A stretch of 64,000 nucleotides of DNA from positions 16,163,792 to 16,227,791 of the forward strand of contig CM040765.1 of NCBI GenBank assembly GCA_022829145.1, read 5' to 3'. The position numbers were made by a program, and so were the translations under genes. The DNA comes from Albula goreensis. Taxonomy: Eukaryota > Chordata > Actinopteri > Albuliformes > Albulidae. Below, in pieces: positions 61,660-64,000 of the stretch (position 1 is the stretch's first letter; every line of letters begins with the position of its first letter). The notes under the pieces are model-generated. The model was given only the letters and a program-made list of their open reading frames with translations. It ran no database searches and was not told where the DNA came from.

Positions 61660-64000
61660 TTAAAACATTACATTTTTACATGGAAGATTTGCCACCAGTT
61701 CTCCAACATAGTGACAGCAACCTCAGCAACAGTTGTTTTTGATGTTCTGGGATACTGGAATAACTAGCCAACCATAATAGAACATCTGATCATTTAAAAG
61801 TGAGAAAGATTTCACAGCTGCATGACTTTAAAACTTACTGCTCCACTAATGAACCATGTTTCCCCATTTTATGTCCCAGGGACAGGAGTATGTTTTCGGA
61901 AAGGTGGCATCCAAGTCACCCAGTATCCTCAGTATCCTTCTGATACAAAAACCCTACAAACAATAAACACTCAACACCATTCGGATTTGAGATCAGTTGA
62001 TAGGGAATAATTACACACAGGCATCCAGTATGTATCTGACACAAGTTTTAGTTCTGCTGACATTATGTCTTACAATCTGTTTTTAAAGAAATGACATGGG
62101 ACAGATGTTAGTCATGGGATCATCAAAACTCTTGTTAATTTATTCAGCTTACTCAGTTTTTCAGTCATATCGATCCAGTCAGTAGGAAGAACCTGCCAAG
62201 ATTTAGTTCAAATTATTAAAATCTGTACACTTGTTTTGAAATTACAATATAAATTTGCAGCCAATCTAAATGTTGCAGATTTTAATGTTAAAAAATTTCA
62301 AAATCAGTCTCAATATACAGTACTTTACAAATCACGCACAGTGAAGTAGTACCACAACACACAACTGTGCATGAATACAGTGTTGAGCACTGTCCGAGTT
62401 TCAATTCAGCGCAATACATTTACGCACAAATAAATTATCATCTGCCCTCACCCAAATAAATACGTTTTCACCCCTCAAATTAAACAAATAAATCCCTCTT
62501 CTCATTAAAATCTTTTCCCTGCCACATACATGAATTTTATAATGTCAATATATTGTTTTATTCCTATGTATTCTATACATACAATTGAAAATACAATACA
62601 TGCACCTGTAGAAGTATGTTTCAGTAAGTGCTATTATTTTCGATGTAATTGTTAAATAATGCAGGGGGTTACTGATGCTGAATCCTCACAACAAAGGGAC
62701 CAGTGGTCTGCAAAGCTACACAAAATAAATCATACACACAGGATGGTTAATTCAACCCTTTGTCTTGGTTCCCTTTCACCACCCCACAGTAGATATTAAC
62801 TCACCTAAAGCAGCTGAAGGATGAAGTGCAGGATCCAAAAATGTCAAAATCATTAAGTCACGTCACCAGATTCATAGGAAATTTTAATCTGAACAACAGT
62901 GCAGAAAAATTTGATGTAATATATTTTTCATATTGCCTTCCTGCACGATTTCAACTCGTCTGGTTTTCCGGCTTGCTGATTAGCTTCAATGCACCACTTA
63001 ATAACAACGAAATAAAACTGAGGTAAAACAAAAACACAATTAAAAGATAGAAAGAGGGGCGAGTGAGGTTACTTTACTTCACAACAAAATAAAACACTCA
63101 AATTTGAGCTTCCCCTCCTGCTCCTATGAACAGAGTCCTATTGCAAATACATACGATTAGAAGAATTATTGGTAAAAAATAATGGCAAAAAAACTGAAAT
63201 TAACAGTGGAAAGTGCTTTGTTGGCAAAAGAAAAACCCTGCAGTCAGGACAAATATTCAATCCCAGCACAGAATAGTCTATTCTACTGTTCCACTTGGGG
63301 TGTGTTGGAAACATAATGCACTGTGCTGTAGAGGGGACTGTCACACACTCACAGAGGAGAATGGCAAAGTGGGGAAACTAGAACATCCACACATCCAGCA
63401 ATCAAGGACAGAGGGACACAGCGAGCTTACCCTCATCCAAATTATCATCAAAGAGTTTAGTCAAGGTTTTGGACAGTTACATTTTCCACAACCCTCCTAC
63501 TACCAGCAGATTATTTTTTTCCTCTAGCTGCATCTAATGTGATCCCTTTGATTTGATGACCTTTGTTGAGCATAAAAATATTTGTGCTTACAAGATAACT
63601 ACAGGTTTTTAAGTTCAAAAGAGATCTTGACAATCTGATCCGACTGGAAGGACAAGCTAACATTGTTTAATGAGGACACACCACTTGGTAATGATAAAAA
63701 GACTTGATGCGAAGTGCACAAAAGCAATGCAAATGCATTCGACACAACTCAAGAACAAGCAATCAGCAGCCCGTGGAGTTAGCCTTCTGAAATCTGGCAA
63801 GCCGGCGGACTCTGGAAAACAATTTTTGGCAGCAGTTTTCTGGCTCCTCGTCTGTGGCTCGCTGATCGGCACTGCTGCCCTTCCGCCTCAGCGGGCGGAG
63901 CCCTTCGGGCCGAATGACGGAGGAAGTCTTGGAATGAACCCTGACTGAACCGTTAGCGTTGAGGAGTCGAGCTGTGCATGGACCCTTTAGGACTGACAAG

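Larger units (their letters stand above)
55081..64000. other. upstream flank of nrcam (no gene recognised)
   Basis: No protein exon was recognised on either strand. The stretch holds a G-rich tract at 56331-56385, a palindromic element at 56634-56730, the duplicated block at 59110-59290, a SINE-like copy from 59690, and a palindromic element at 61536-61659. The end of the window (63760-64000) is GC-richer and may belong to a regulatory block or to another exon outside my recognition. Confidence 0.5.

Noticed and set aside
63670-63948. Plus-strand frame with a hydrophobic run (FLAAVFWLLVCGSLIG) resembling a signal or membrane segment
   Set aside because: A single hydrophobic stretch in an unrecognised 92-codon frame is not enough for a gene call. 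It is kept as a low-interest finding about the block.
1-64000. CRISPR arrays, operons, rRNA or complete tRNA genes, endogenous virus copies
   Set aside because: None was seen. The direct repeats are microsatellites or a minisatellite, tRNA-like strings belong to SINE heads, and no reverse transcriptase, capsid or integrase-like frame was recognised.

Overview
The window is vertebrate nuclear DNA, most likely from a ray-finned (teleost) fish. It has small phase-matched exons between GT/AG introns, long AT-rich introns with many CA/TG microsatellites, and short palindromic repeats and tRNA-derived SINEs of types that I recognise from fish genomes. There are no bacterial-style genes. Apart from the exons listed here, the open frames up to 200 codons look like chance.

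The one gene I can support is nrcam (neuronal cell adhesion molecule, L1 family), on the minus strand and running right to left. Eight coding exons lie between 7109 and 279: signal peptide (7109-7016), an 18-nt microexon (5385-5368), Ig1 in two exons (4863-4758 and 4295-4102), Ig2 in two exons (2898-2776 and 2396-2226), a 57-nt cassette exon (1770-1714), and the first half of Ig3 (390-279). All splice phases agree, giving about 291 residues of continuous protein. The rest of Ig3, Ig4-Ig6, the fibronectin repeats, the membrane segment and the cytoplasmic tail lie beyond position 1. The start codon exon begins at an acceptor near 7184. A CpG-rich block at about 54800-55020, with a clean donor at 54800 and an NRF1-like site, is the best candidate for the noncoding first exon and promoter. 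That would make the first intron about 47.6 kb. From 55 to 64 kb would then be upstream flank.

The large intron and the flank hold no recognisable protein gene. They contain microsatellites, one 20-bp minisatellite, three copies of one SINE family, other tRNA-like fragments, two families of short palindromic DNA elements, and many moderately GC-rich blocks dense in developmental transcription-factor motifs. The most interesting signal is a pair of similar noncoding blocks in the same orientation, at about 11.96-12.12 kb (inside the intron) and 59.11-59.29 kb (upstream of the candidate promoter). It looks like a duplicated regulatory element flanking the first exon of a neural gene. I found no undescribed gene system. 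The leads are regulatory: the duplicated element, a strong E-box hairpin, a SOX-type palindrome, a PBX-MEIS site, and a microexon with an unusual acceptor.
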